From the NCBI GenBank assembly GCA_024280885.1, contig JAJRPF010000013.1, positions 1-32,302 of the forward strand: a DNA stretch of 32,302 nucleotides, read 5' to 3'. Position 1 is the first letter of the stretch, and every line of letters begins with the position of its first letter. This stretch comes from Planctomycetota bacterium. Its GTDB lineage: Bacteria > Planctomycetota > JAJSAM01 > JAJVHW01. Under the pieces are notes generated by a model that worked only from the letters and a program-made list of their open reading frames with translations, was not told the DNA's origin and searched no databases. Below are positions 7,796 to 16,754 of the stretch, piece after piece. The position numbers and the translations under genes are program-made.

Positions 7796-9801
7796 GCCCC
7801 GACGACGAGAAAAAAGACCAGTCCCGCGCCCCGCTGAAGGACGGGCAGCCAGAGAAGAAGCCTCGTTTCGGGCTCTTCGTGATCATGGCGGTTGCACTGG
7901 CGATGCTGATGGGCCAGTTGTGGCAGTCGCAGCGCTATCAGTCGAAGCTCACGTCCGAGATCCGGCAGATGATCGTGGATGGGCGCGTCGAGTCCGCGTC
8001 GTTCGGGGCCGACACGATCAAGGTCGTGCTGAAGAAGGAGCCCGGCGCAGACGAGAACGCACGCCCGGAGCAGTACTCCGCGCAATTCAACGCGGAACTC
8101 GACAAGGACCTTGGGCCGTTGCTGGTCGCGAACGGCGTCAAGTACGGCACCGACACCACCGGCGACCTCTTCAGTGGCATGTTCATGCTGTGGATCGTGC
8201 CGCTCCTGATCGTGGGTGGCGTCTTCTGGTTCATGATGCGTCGCATGGGGCCGCCGCAAGGGGTCATGAATTTCGGCAAGAGCCGCGCGAAGATCTACGC
8301 CGAGAAGGACATCCACGTCTCGTTCGATGACGTCGCGGGAGCGGACGAGGCCGTCGAGGAAGTGCGCGAGATCGTCGAGTTCCTCCAGGAGCCGAAGAAG
8401 TTCCAGGCACTCGGTGCGCGCATTCCCAAGGGTGTGCTGCTGCTCGGTGCGCCGGGAACCGGCAAGACGCTGCTCGCTCGCGCCGTCGCCGGCGAGGCGG
8501 GCGTGCCCTTCTTCTCGCTATCGGGTTCGGACTTCGTCGAGATGTTCGTGGGTGTGGGCGCGAGTCGTGTGCGCGACCTCTTCCGGCAGGCGGAGCAGCA
8601 GTCCCCGTGTCTCGTCTTCATCGACGAACTCGACGCCCTCGGCAAGACGCGCGGCACGTCGCCGATCAGCAACGACGAACGCGAACAGACGCTGAATGCG
8701 CTGCTCGTCGAGATGGATGGCTTCGACCCGAACAATGGCGTGATCATCATCGCCGCGACGAACCGCCCCGAGATCCTCGATCCGGCGCTCCTGCGGCCGG
8801 GACGCTTCGATCGTCAGATCGTCGTCGATCGTCCCGATATCGTCGGGCGCGTGAAGATCCTCGACGTCCATGCGCGCAAGGTGAAGCTCGGCGACGCCGT
8901 TGATCTCTCGATCATCGCCAAGCGCACGCCTGGGTTCTCGGGCGCGGATCTCGCGAACGTCGTCAACGAGGCGGCACTCCTCGCCGCGCGGCGCGACAAG
9001 ACCGCGGTCTCCATGTCGGAGCTCGAAGAGGCGATCGACCGCGTGATGACCGGGCTCGAGAAGCGGCGGCGCGGCATGACGGAGCACGAGAAGGAGATCG
9101 TGGCGGTGCACGAGACCGGCCACGCGATCGTTGGGCACTTTTCTCCCGGCAACGATCCCGTCCATCGCATCAGCATCATTCCGCGTGGCGTGAGCACCGG
9201 TGGCCACACGCTCTATCTGCCGGACGAAGAGAAGATGCTCTACACGCGGACCGAGTTGATCGCGCGCATCACCGCTCTCCTCGGGGGGCGTGCGGCCGAG
9301 CGTGTGGTCTACGACCATCTCTCCACTGGCGCCTCGAACGATCTCGAAGTGGCGTCGCGGATCGCCCGTCACATGATCACGCGCTACGGGATGAGCGAGC
9401 GCGTCGGTCCCGTCTCACTTGAGGCCGAGCAATCGCAGTTCCTCCAGGGCTCGCTGGTGCCGCCCGCCCGCGCGTTCAGCGAGGAGACGCAGAACGCCGT
9501 GGACGACGAGGTTCGCGAGTTGATCTTGGGCTGCGAGCAGCGGGCCATCGCGATCCTCAAGCGCCAACGCGCCAAGCTCGACGAGGTCCGGGACGTGCTC
9601 ATGGAGAAGGAAGTCATCGAGCGGGAGCAATTTGAGGCGCTGATGGCGGGAGTCCGTGATGCGTCCGTCAGCGATGCGTCGGTCAGCGATGCGTCGGTCA
9701 GCGATGCGTCGGTCAGCGATGCGTCAGACGTCGATACGTTGGTCAGCGGCGCGTCCGGTACGCACACGAGCGCCGACGAGGACTCCGAAGCCGCGGCCTG
9801 A
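7792..9801 (+). CDS. ftsH: ATP-dependent zinc metalloprotease FtsH
   Basis: A 669-residue membrane AAA+ protease that extracts and degrades membrane and cytosolic proteins. Two membrane segments (about 27-42 and 131-149) flank a periplasmic domain. The AAA module has Walker A GAPGTGKT (219-226), pore loop FVGVGA (252-257), Walker [11 protein letters not shown] (275-284) and the second region of homology with arginines 338 and 341. The peptidase has HETGH (440-444) and the third zinc ligand Asp517 in ASNDL. The usual motif is HEAGH; Thr replaces Ala but the zinc-binding HExxH is intact. The GTG start has GGAGA six bases upstream and overlaps the thioesterase stop. The C-terminal tail carries a DASVS repeat that is not part of the normal family. 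Confidence 0.97.
   Translation: MSPDDEKKDQSRAPLKDGQPEKKPRFGLFVIMAVALAMLMGQLWQSQRYQSKLTSEIRQMIVDGRVESASFGADTIKVVLKKEPGADENARPEQYSAQFNAELDKDLGPLLVANGVKYGTDTTGDLFSGMFMLWIVPLLIVGGVFWFMMRRMGPPQGVMNFGKSRAKIYAEKDIHVSFDDVAGADEAVEEVREIVEFLQEPKKFQALGARIPKGVLLLGAPGTGKTLLARAVAGEAGVPFFSLSGSDFVEMFVGVGASRVRDLFRQAEQQSPCLVFIDELDALGKTRGTSPISNDEREQTLNALLVEMDGFDPNNGVIIIAATNRPEILDPALLRPGRFDRQIVVDRPDIVGRVKILDVHARKVKLGDAVDLSIIAKRTPGFSGADLANVVNEAALLAARRDKTAVSMSELEEAIDRVMTGLEKRRRGMTEHEKEIVAVHETGHAIVGHFSPGNDPVHRISIIPRGVSTGGHTLYLPDEEKMLYTRTELIARITALLGGRAAERVVYDHLSTGASNDLEVASRIARHMITRYGMSERVGPVSLEAEQSQFLQGSLVPPARAFSEETQNAVDDEVRELILGCEQRAIAILKRQRAKLDEVRDVLMEKEVIEREQFEALMAGVRDASVSDASVSDASVSDASVSDASDVDTLVSGASGTHTSADEDSEAAA
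9658..9729 (+). repeat. 15-bp tandem repeat in the ftsH 3' end (DASVS x4+)
   Basis: Units of 15 bp (GATGCGTCGGTCAGC) at 9658-9672, 9673-9687, 9688-9702 and 9703-9717 are nearly identical. The first differs by one base. A partial copy follows at 9718-9729, and degenerate copies continue to about 9756. In frame they encode repeated DASVS in the disordered FtsH tail. A period divisible by three allows copy change without frameshift. Confidence 0.93.
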
Positions 9802-9803
9802 TC

Positions 9804-9829
9804 GGCGCGGCTGCGCTGCGCGCCGCGCC
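9804..9829. terminator. GC-rich hairpin between convergent ftsH and sigma factor
   Basis: Arms GGCGCGGC (9804-9811) and GCCGCGCC (9822-9829) around a 10-nt loop, starting two bases after the ftsH stop. A second small stem, CCTGG/CCAGG with loop TGAA, follows at 9847-9860. No T-tract is present. The 82-bp gap lies between converging genes, so these are probable bidirectional 3'-end structures. Confidence 0.5.
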
Positions 9830-9883
9830 GCGCCAGATCCCCAGCTCCTGGTGAACCAGGCTCCTGTTGAAGCGGGGTCCCCG

Positions 9884-10507
9884 TCAAGCAGAGCTGTGCA
9901 GCACAGGCTCGGCAGACCGTGCGCCGGGGGCCAACGCGCGAGTCGCTCCGCCCGCGGCTGCCTGCGCGTCCTCGCACTCGGCGAGCCGGGTCTTGAGGCG
10001 CTGTCGAGCGCGGTGGATGCGACTCATGACCGTGCCGACCGGGATCCGCAACTGGGCAGCGATCTCGGTGTACGAGAGACCGTCGAGCGCGAACATCACG
10101 AAGGGATCGTGATACGTCGGCGGGAGTCGTTCGAGGGCGCCTTTCAGGCAGTCCTCGACGTGTTCCAGCGTCTGTTCATAGCTGAGCGGATCACACGAGC
10201 GGCGGGCGGTGGCGCCGGATGTCTGGATCACGCCGCCCGCATCGGTATTGGTTTGCGTCGCGCGGCGCTTGGCCTTGATGACGCTGGTCAGGAAGAGGCG
10301 GCGCAGGATCGTTGCGAGCCACGCCCGCATGGATGTCCCGACCTGAAATCGATCCCGGGCGCTGTACGCGCGGAGCAACGTCTCCTGGACGAGGTCGTCG
10401 GCGTCCGCGCGGCGCCTGGCCAGCCTGAGCGCCAGGTGCGCGAGAAATGGCTCTTCGGCCAGGATCTTCTCCGTCACCAACTCGACAGTCGCCGCCCGCG
10501 CTCGCAT
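9884..10507 (-). CDS. ECF-type RNA polymerase sigma factor
   Basis: A 207-residue protein with the two domains of extracytoplasmic-function sigma factors. Region 2 (about 20-76) includes DADDLVQETLLRAY and RAWLATILRR for core binding and -10 recognition. Region 4 (about 112-175) includes LSYTEIAAQL and the helix-turn-helix PVGTVMSRIHRARQRLK for -35 recognition. The residue 80-110 linker is typical in length. A roughly 30-residue Ala-rich C-terminal tail is extra. The ATG has GAGG six bases upstream. No anti-sigma gene lies beside it; the divergent neighbour is an exported HEAT-vWA protein, a possible but unproven target. An inverted repeat 51 bp upstream of the start may be a control site. 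Confidence 0.92.
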   Translation of the reverse strand: MRARAATVELVTEKILAEEPFLAHLALRLARRRADADDLVQETLLRAYSARDRFQVGTSMRAWLATILRRLFLTSVIKAKRRATQTNTDAGGVIQTSGATARRSCDPLSYEQTLEHVEDCLKGALERLPPTYHDPFVMFALDGLSYTEIAAQLRIPVGTVMSRIHRARQRLKTRLAECEDAQAAAGGATRALAPGARSAEPVLHSSA

Positions 10508-10557
10508 GATCCGCCTCGCCCGCCCTCCTCAAGCTCCTGCACAGAACCCGATACATC

Positions 10558-10574
10558 TGATCGTACACCGATCA
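10558..10574. promoter_or_regulatory. Perfect inverted repeat upstream of the sigma factor gene
   Basis: TGATCG (10558-10563), spacer TACAC, CGATCA (10569-10574). It lies 51-67 bp upstream of the sigma factor start codon in the divergent promoter region shared with the HEAT-vWA gene. A dimeric regulator site is plausible; the function is inferred from symmetry and position. Confidence 0.4.
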
Positions 10575-10735
10575 CGATCCGCATGCCCGCCCCGTTCCGT
10601 ATGCCGTCGCGGCGCGGCGTGGCTCCTGTGAGGCGGGGCGCCGAGAAATAGTCGTCGTGCGATGTAACCTTCGCCCTCGCCACGCGACCTAGGGAGTAGG
10701 GGACGGACAGGTAGGGCCGCCCCGGAGGTTCTCCC

Positions 10736-12289
10736 GTGTCCGTGTGCTTCCCATCTTCTCGCGCATCCGTGCGCATCCGCGTTGCCGCCGCGCTGCTGGC
10801 GGCCATCGTTGCCGGCGCCGGTACGGCACTCGCGCTCGCCTCTGATTCCCGTGCGCCCGACCCGTCACCGATCGAGGTCTTCGAGCGCTACTTCGACGAC
10901 CGCGACCCGAAAGTGCGCCGCAAGGCCGTCGAGCAACTGAAGGACGCTCACGGGCCGCGCGTCGTTCTGGCACTCGTCCAGGCCCTCGGCGACACCGACG
11001 ATCGGGTACGTGGCGCTGCCCAGAAACAACTGCGGCGCGGACCACGCACCGACGACGAGATCGCGGCGCTCCACCGTAGGCGCAGTCGCGAGCGCGATCC
11101 TGGCGTACGGCGCGAGATCGTCCGCGCGCTCGGTGCCGCGGGACCGTCGGCGCGCGAGAGCGTGGTGAGCGCGCTCGAGGATCGCGACGGCGGCGTGCGT
11201 AATACGGCGGCGCGCGTGCTCGGAAGCCTTGCCGACCCTCTGGCCTTGCCCGCCCTTCACGTGGCGCTGACCGACCGCGACGCCGCCGTGCGAGCTTCGG
11301 CCATCGAGTCGATCGGTGCGATCGAGCAGGGTGCGGCGACTGGCGCGGCGTCTGCAGTCCTGCGCGGCGATCGCGCAACGGGCCCCCGCGTTGCCGCCGC
11401 ACTCGTTCTCGCTGCGTATCCACGACCAGAGGCGATCGAGCATCAGATCTTCGGACTGCGGATCCCGGCCTGGCCGATCCGTGTCGCCTGTGCCCGCGGG
11501 CTCGGCGCGCAACGCGGTGACGTCGTGTCTGCCCGCGCGGCAGCCGGAGCGCTTGTGATCGCTCTCAACGCGGAGGAGCGCGTGCGGGTTGCCGAGGAGA
11601 TGTCCACCGCGCTCTTTCATCTCACAGGCATCGACTTCGGCCCGGAACCGGATCGGTGGACTGCGTGGTACGCCGAGGTGGGAACAACGTTCGAACCTCC
11701 CGAGCGCCTGCCTCGGCGTGCACACATCGTCCCCGGCGGAACGCAGGCCGGATTGCTCGATCTGCCGACAGCCTCTGACCACGTCACGTTCCTCCTGGAC
11801 GGCAGCCATTCGATGAATGACCCCGTGCGCTTCGGGTTCGAGACCACGAAGCGAAACGCGCTCCTCGATGCGTTCGAACGCGCGATCAACCGCCTCCCCG
11901 CGCGTTCGTGGGCGAACGTCATCGCCTTCGGAACCACGCCGGTCGCCTACAAGTCGTCGCTCTTCCGCGCATCCCCGGCGTCGCGTCGTTCCGCGGTCCG
12001 CTTCCTCGCCAAGCGCCAACCCGACGGCCGCACCAATATCTACGACTCGCTCGTGCTGGCATTCGAGGACCCGCAGGTGGACACGCTCGTGCTGGTCACC
12101 GACGGCGCGCCGTCCGAAGGCGAGCGCACCACCCGCACAGGCATTCTCGACGGTCTGCGCGACCTGAATCGGCACCGGCTGATCCGCGTGCACACCGTCG
12201 AAATCGGCGCCCGCAATACCAGCCGGCGCTGGCGCGGATTCCTCCGACAGGTCGCCGAGGCCACCGGAGGCCATTACCTTGAGCGATGA
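10736..12289 (+). CDS. Exported HEAT-repeat protein with C-terminal vWA domain
   Basis: A 517-residue protein with a signal peptide (hydrophobic 17-35). Residues about 48-225 are HEAT/PBS-lyase-type repeats, with recurring DRDPKVRRKAVEQL, DDRVRGAAQ and DRDGGVRNTAARVL. A middle region (226-340) is unassigned. Residues 348-517 are a von Willebrand factor A domain with a complete metal-ion-dependent adhesion site: D355-G-S357-H-S359, Thr433 in GRTN and Asp456 in VTDGAPS. Such a site binds a divalent cation and a protein ligand. The GTG start is set by GGAGG seven bases upstream. The gene is divergent from the ECF sigma gene and first in a run of exported proteins. A scaffold or adhesion role is inferred. 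Confidence 0.87.
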   Translation: MSVCFPSSRASVRIRVAAALLAAIVAGAGTALALASDSRAPDPSPIEVFERYFDDRDPKVRRKAVEQLKDAHGPRVVLALVQALGDTDDRVRGAAQKQLRRGPRTDDEIAALHRRRSRERDPGVRREIVRALGAAGPSARESVVSALEDRDGGVRNTAARVLGSLADPLALPALHVALTDRDAAVRASAIESIGAIEQGAATGAASAVLRGDRATGPRVAAALVLAAYPRPEAIEHQIFGLRIPAWPIRVACARGLGAQRGDVVSARAAAGALVIALNAEERVRVAEEMSTALFHLTGIDFGPEPDRWTAWYAEVGTTFEPPERLPRRAHIVPGGTQAGLLDLPTASDHVTFLLDGSHSMNDPVRFGFETTKRNALLDAFERAINRLPARSWANVIAFGTTPVAYKSSLFRASPASRRSAVRFLAKRQPDGRTNIYDSLVLAFEDPQVDTLVLVTDGAPSEGERTTRTGILDGLRDLNRHRLIRVHTVEIGARNTSRRWRGFLRQVAEATGGHYLER

Positions 12290-12367
12290 CGACGTGTCGT
12301 CGCTCGCCGCCCCCGCTCCTCTTTCCCCTCAAATCCCTTTCGATCATCGAATGCAAGGAGACTCACT

Positions 12368-13237
12368 GTGCGTAATCCACTTCCCCTCTTCCTCCTCGCG
12401 GCGTTCGCCGCAACGTTCATCAATCCCGCCGAGGCGTTCGCCACCCTCGACCACCCCGGCCACGACCCGGCGGCGAGGTGCTCGTGGCAGGCCGACGTCC
12501 TGCCGGCGTTCCCGCCGGGCGAGAAAGCCGTCAACGCCACGGGACGGACGCAGACTCAGACGCTGCTTGGAGCGGTCGCCGCCGTCGCAGCGTGGTCCGT
12601 TCAGGTCCTGCCCGGATATCACACGGGATTCGTGTATGCCATGGATCAGGCGTCACCGGGCTCCAGCTTGGTCACGAAGTCGTACGCGCGACACTCGATC
12701 TACGGCGTCTATCGCGCGACGGACTGCTGCTGGCCGGCCAGGCGCGCCGCGGTGAAGATGACATGCGGCTTCAGCGTCGGAGCGTTGGTCCCCAATCCGC
12801 CCGGCAGCGCGTCGGCACAGGGCGTGACGAACATCGTCGCCGCGAACACCCAGGTCGCGCTCGCCGTGGCAGCTGCGGTCACCACCGACTCGTCGGACGG
12901 TGGCGCGAACGTCGCGCTCGAACTGCCCGGTCCGAAGGGTGCGAAAGTGAAGGTTAACTTCACGATCGACTTCGATTCGGAGAGCGGTTCGACGGACCAA
13001 ACCAGCAAGACGGCGATCGGTCCGAGTAAGCCTGCTCCCGACGAGGAGTACTACATCACGACCGATCTCGATCTCGTGGCGCAGGCCGACGGGTATCCGT
13101 TCAACACGGGCGAGTCGAACGCCTACCTCCGCGAACACCGTGTCACGCTCGACACGAAGGTCACATGTGGGCATTGCTCTGCGTCCGTCAGCGACTACGT
13201 CCTCATCAACGGCAGCAGTTACGGCGTCACGGAGTGA
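12368..13237 (+). CDS. Secreted Cys-containing protein of unknown function
   Basis: I do not recognise this 289-residue protein. It begins with a clear signal peptide (LPLFLLAAFAATFINPAEAFA, cleavage near residue 25). Mature-chain cysteines are at 38, 120, 121, 133, 267 and 270, six in total. They include an adjacent CC pair and a CGHC near the C-terminus. CGHC is the classic disulfide-isomerase active-site string, but there is no thioredoxin fold around it, so three structural disulfides are more likely. The middle is Ala/Val-rich and beta-like. The GTG start has AGGAG seven bases upstream and lies 78 bp after the HEAT-vWA gene, suggesting co-transcription. Two strong hairpins follow the stop. 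Confidence 0.75.
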   Translation: MRNPLPLFLLAAFAATFINPAEAFATLDHPGHDPAARCSWQADVLPAFPPGEKAVNATGRTQTQTLLGAVAAVAAWSVQVLPGYHTGFVYAMDQASPGSSLVTKSYARHSIYGVYRATDCCWPARRAAVKMTCGFSVGALVPNPPGSASAQGVTNIVAANTQVALAVAAAVTTDSSDGGANVALELPGPKGAKVKVNFTIDFDSESGSTDQTSKTAIGPSKPAPDEEYYITTDLDLVAQADGYPFNTGESNAYLREHRVTLDTKVTCGHCSASVSDYVLINGSSYGVTE

Positions 13238-13253
13238 GCCTGGCTCACCTCGC

Positions 13254-13276
13254 GCCATCGTCGCTCTGACGATGGC
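13254..13276 (+). terminator. Perfect 9-bp hairpin after the Cys-containing gene
   Basis: Arms GCCATCGTC (13254-13262) and GACGATGGC (13268-13276), loop GCTCT, 16 nt after the stop codon. No T-run follows (CTCTCAGG). It is a probable terminator or mRNA-stabilising stem between the orphan gene and the next gene. Confidence 0.55.
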
Positions 13277-13283
13277 CTCTCAG

Positions 13284-13323
13284 GCTGCGCGGTGGTGCCG
13301 AATGCATTGCCGCGCAGCAATGC
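13284..13323 (+). other. Two mutually exclusive stem-loops in an intergenic leader
   Basis: Stem A pairs GCTGCGCGG (13284-13292) with CCGCGCAGC (13310-13318). Stem B pairs GCATTG (13304-13309) with CAATGC (13318-13323). The stems share base 13318, and B's left arm lies in A's loop, so they compete or form a pseudoknot-like arrangement. The element ends 54 nt before the next start codon. Confidence 0.45.
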
Positions 13324-13377
13324 CAGGCTTCACATCTGCAACCACGCGCCGCACGATCGGATCCCCGGGAGATCGCC

Positions 13378-15297
13378 ATGAACAGACAGAAGACACTCGT
13401 GTTCACATCGCTTGCCGCACTCTTGCTCTTCGGCGCGTGGTGGATCTCGAGTGGCCCGAACGGATCGTCCGACCCGTACCTTCAGCCGACAGAGTCGGTG
13501 CTGACGCCGGCAGTTCGCGAACGCACTCCGCATGCGAATTTCGAAGCGTCGCAGCGCGTCGATCCCTTCGATGACGAGTCGGCGCTCACGGAGAGAGTGG
13601 TCGTGCATGTCGAGTGCATTCCGAGTGACGCGGATGTGCGTTGGACTGCGGAGCTGTACCACGAGCCGACTGTGTTGATACCTCGTCAGATCATATCCAC
13701 GCAATCGGCCGGCGGGAGCCAGACGTTCGAGTGGGCTGCGCCGGCCAGTGCGGTCGGCATCCGTCTCGTTTCATCCCACGCGATCGGCGACACGTGGACC
13801 GAACTCGACCTAGCGATCGATGACGCGGCTGCGGGGAACCCTCACGAAGTGACGCTGCGGCTCACGGCCGACGCTCGCGTTCGCGGGCGCGTCACTGACC
13901 AGCAGGGCGCCCCCGTTCAAGGAGCCCGCGTTCTCCTCGCCCCGTCGACAGATCTGCCACACGCGGCCCTCGGTCCGTTCGAGTCCGTGCCCGAGTTCAT
14001 GCGCCCGGCTCTGTCAGCCGAGACAGACGCGGCGGGTGCGTACGTGATCGAGCGAGTCGATGGTCGTCGCACGTACAGTGGCGCCGTTGCCCATCCCTCG
14101 CACGCGGTTGCGCGCGAGTATGGTGTGGCGCCGCCGGCGGGCGGAGAGGTCGTGCTCGACTTCGTCGTTCGCGACGGTGGCCAGGTCCGGGGACGCCTCG
14201 TCGATACGGAGCTGCGCCCCGTTGCGGGCGCGAGCCTTCGGATGGCGATGGCAACGCGGCCAAGTCCCTTGGTCGTCAAGTGGCAGGACGAAGGCTCGTC
14301 TACAACCGGCGCCGATGGGCGCTTCGCATTCGGGGCGCTTGCGCCCGGTTGGAAGAAGATCCAGACCGTCGTGAGCGCCGAGCCGGGACTCAGCGTTGCC
14401 GGAAGCTGGGAACTCGACATGAATCGTGGCGACGACCAGGACCTCGGGGATCTCATCGTCGGGCACGGGACGTTCGAAGCCCGCATCTCGACGCCGGAAG
14501 GCGCCGCTCGCCGACCGGGCGCGTCGGTTCGTTTCTTTGCCGCCACCGACTCTGAGACGGGTCGCCCCGCGGCGCTGTTTCGGATCCCGGTGTCGCCGGA
14601 TGAGCACGGGGTCGTCCGCATTCACGGTCTTGGTGCCGGTCGCGTCTCCGCCACCGTCAACGAGGACGTCGCGCTGACGGCCGGCTGGTATCGTCCGCGC
14701 TCCGACTTCGATACCTACCACGACGGCGAGAGTACGACGGTGGACTGGGTGATGAACGCGCTCGTGAACGGGGAGACGCCTGTCGAGGCTGCAAATCGCA
14801 CGATTTCGAAGGTCGCGCTGACGTTCCGCGACCGGCCAGGTCGAGATCTCGCGTTCATCTGGTTGGACGGCCAACTCACGGCAATCGGTGCCGCGCGCTC
14901 CGGCGGCCTCTCCGTCGAAGCTCAGGATGGGACGCGCGTGCGCTTCGCAGTCACGGACGGCGATCGCTACATGGAAGAGGAGTTCGAACTCACCGAGGAT
15001 GTCGAGCGCACGAAGTTCGCCCCCGGCGGCCGCGCTGGCTACGAACTCACGGTGCGTGTCGAGGACGACGGGCGCGGCGTCCCCGGCGTCTACATTCGTG
15101 CGGGACTCGTCGGCTCCGACATGTTCGGGTCCGAGGTGGGCAGGACGGATGGGAGCGGTGTGCTGCGCCTGCGTGGACTGCCACCCGGGCTCGCGCTCAC
15201 CCTGTCTGCCGTGATCGGACGATCGATCACGGAGCCCGTGCCTGTCAAGTGGGCTGGCGGCAAGGCGGAGGTTGTCTTGGATGCCAGCGAGAACTGA
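13378..15297 (+). CDS. Membrane-anchored carboxypeptidase-regulatory-like repeat protein
   Basis: A 639-residue protein with an N-terminal hydrophobic anchor or uncleaved signal (about 7-24, LVFTSLAALLLFGAWW). At least four segments look like carboxypeptidase-regulatory or MSP-type beta-sandwich units: near 166 (VRGRVTDQQGAPVQGARV), 264 (GGQVRGRLVDTELRPVAGA), 364 (FEARISTPEGAARRPGAS) and 554 (YELTVRVEDDGRGVPGV, ending in GRTDGSGVLRLRGLPPG). These folds occur in cell-surface and transport-associated proteins and carry no catalytic site here. The ATG is preceded by GGGAGA. It is 140 bp downstream of the Cys-containing gene on the same strand and may be regulated by the hairpins between them. 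Ligand unknown. Confidence 0.82.
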   Translation: MNRQKTLVFTSLAALLLFGAWWISSGPNGSSDPYLQPTESVLTPAVRERTPHANFEASQRVDPFDDESALTERVVVHVECIPSDADVRWTAELYHEPTVLIPRQIISTQSAGGSQTFEWAAPASAVGIRLVSSHAIGDTWTELDLAIDDAAAGNPHEVTLRLTADARVRGRVTDQQGAPVQGARVLLAPSTDLPHAALGPFESVPEFMRPALSAETDAAGAYVIERVDGRRTYSGAVAHPSHAVAREYGVAPPAGGEVVLDFVVRDGGQVRGRLVDTELRPVAGASLRMAMATRPSPLVVKWQDEGSSTTGADGRFAFGALAPGWKKIQTVVSAEPGLSVAGSWELDMNRGDDQDLGDLIVGHGTFEARISTPEGAARRPGASVRFFAATDSETGRPAALFRIPVSPDEHGVVRIHGLGAGRVSATVNEDVALTAGWYRPRSDFDTYHDGESTTVDWVMNALVNGETPVEAANRTISKVALTFRDRPGRDLAFIWLDGQLTAIGAARSGGLSVEAQDGTRVRFAVTDGDRYMEEEFELTEDVERTKFAPGGRAGYELTVRVEDDGRGVPGVYIRAGLVGSDMFGSEVGRTDGSGVLRLRGLPPGLALTLSAVIGRSITEPVPVKWAGGKAEVVLDASEN

Positions 15298-15425
15298 GTG
15301 CATCGCTTGCGGCGCGGTGGCAGGCCGCTCCGTTGCGAGGGCCGTGGCCGGTCTTCCTTGCCCCTGCCTCGTGGCGAACGGACGGCGTGACGGGCGCGTC
15401 TGATCCCACCGGTTAGGATGGAGCC

Positions 15426-16727
15426 ATGAGAGTGTCTCGCCCCTCGGCTCCCGAGGGCGAGGCTGCCGTCGGTGGCGAGCCGAAGGCGGTCTCGCCCGCG
15501 CGGTCTGGTGCCATCGGTCGCGGCGCGGAGCTCGTGTTGCAGGTGCTGGCCGGCGGCTTCTACGCGACGCTCTGGACGCTGATCGTTGCTCTGGCCGCGA
15601 CATCGGTCTGGTTCCTCGATGAACGCAGTGGGGGCGTCGGGCCGCTCCCTGGGTGGGGCGTGTCCGCTTGGTGCGCGTTCACGGCCCTCTTCCTGATCCT
15701 GGCGCAGTTCGGTGAGCGTTCGTATCGGGCGGCGGGGCGACCGCTCGAGCGATGCGATGCGCCGGATCTCTTCGCTATGCTGGACGAGATCGGGGAACGG
15801 ATGGGGGTCGGGAGCATTGCTGCGGTGCGGCTGAAGCCAGCTCCGATGATGGCGGCGGCGCGGGTTCGTCGCCCGGGTCGCTTCATCGTGACGGAGCGGC
15901 GCGCGCTGGTCATCGGTGTGCCGCTCCTGCGGACTCTCTCCATCGACGAAATGCGCGCGGCCGTCGCGCACGAACTCGCGCACCTGCTCGGCGGCGATGT
16001 GCGTCGTGGGCGCATCGTTCATCAAGCGAGCCGTCGGATCGCGCTGATGAAGCGTGTCCTCGAACGAGGTCGTGGCCCGGCGCGCGCTCTGCTCACGTGG
16101 GTGAATCCGGTGTGGTGGTATCTGGTCGCGTATGGCACGCTTCTGCGGCGCGGAGCGTCCACAATCAGGCGTCGGCAAGAAGCGCGTGCGGACTCGCTGG
16201 CCGCCGCGGCAGTTGGGGCAGAGACGTACGCGCGCACGCTTGTCAGGGTCGCCACGGTGGGGTTGTCGTTCCGGCGTCTAGCGCCCGGTCTGCTCCTGCG
16301 AGCGACCGAGACAGAGCGCCGGATAGAGAACTTCTTCGCTGACTTCGCGCGTGCACTGGCCGATCTCAGCGCGACCAATCGTCAGCGTGTTGAGCGCGAC
16401 GCGATCGCCGCGCACGATGGAGACGCCGGTGACCATCCACCGCTGCGAGAGCGGTTGGCCGACCTGGGCGTCCGTGGTGCGGTGGACACGAGCGATGACA
16501 CGCCGCGCTGCGCGACACTCGTGCCGACCCTGGGCGACGTGGAGCGCGAGATGACCCCGCTCGTCGTACGTGGTCTCATGCTGGGGCTCGGCGCCGAGTT
16601 GCAGCGCCGTCGCGAACGCCGGGCGGCGCTCGCCGAGGGGGACTCACCTGTGACCGCGCCGTCATCTGAGTCTGCGTCGGCATCTGCGTCGGCACCGGAT
16701 ACGCGTGAGGGCGCGCTGGATCAATGA
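15426..16727 (+). CDS. Membrane M48-like zinc metalloprotease
   Basis: A 433-residue protein with two N-terminal hydrophobic segments (about 38-64 and 78-95). A metallopeptidase core follows: HELAH at 182-186 gives two zinc histidines and the catalytic Glu183, and Glu252 in RRQEARADSLAA fits the third ligand. A third hydrophobic stretch (221-242) separates them, as in HtpX/Ste24-type M48 enzymes, which cleave membrane proteins for quality control. The C-terminal third is Arg/Ala-rich, and the last 30 residues are a Ser/Ala low-complexity tail with a 12-bp duplication (16671-16694). The ATG at 15426 follows GGATGGAG. It converges with the carboxylase cluster. M56 is the main alternative family. 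Confidence 0.8.
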   Translation: MRVSRPSAPEGEAAVGGEPKAVSPARSGAIGRGAELVLQVLAGGFYATLWTLIVALAATSVWFLDERSGGVGPLPGWGVSAWCAFTALFLILAQFGERSYRAAGRPLERCDAPDLFAMLDEIGERMGVGSIAAVRLKPAPMMAAARVRRPGRFIVTERRALVIGVPLLRTLSIDEMRAAVAHELAHLLGGDVRRGRIVHQASRRIALMKRVLERGRGPARALLTWVNPVWWYLVAYGTLLRRGASTIRRRQEARADSLAAAAVGAETYARTLVRVATVGLSFRRLAPGLLLRATETERRIENFFADFARALADLSATNRQRVERDAIAAHDGDAGDHPPLRERLADLGVRGAVDTSDDTPRCATLVPTLGDVEREMTPLVVRGLMLGLGAELQRRRERRAALAEGDSPVTAPSSESASASASAPDTREGALDQ

Positions 16728-16754
16728 CGCCGCGCCCGGCGATGCTGTGCCGTG

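Noticed and set aside
9109..9123. FtsH active site HETGH read as a dead protease
   Set aside because: The zinc-binding HExxH, the catalytic Glu and the third ligand Asp are all present; Ala to Thr at the middle position is conservative.
10865..12274. A 469-residue minus-strand frame opposite the HEAT-vWA gene
   Set aside because: The plus strand has a signal peptide, HEAT repeats, a complete MIDAS and a GGAGG ribosome site.
12368..13237. CGHC as a disulfide-isomerase active site
   Set aside because: No thioredoxin-like fold pattern surrounds it, and it lies close to the C-terminus.
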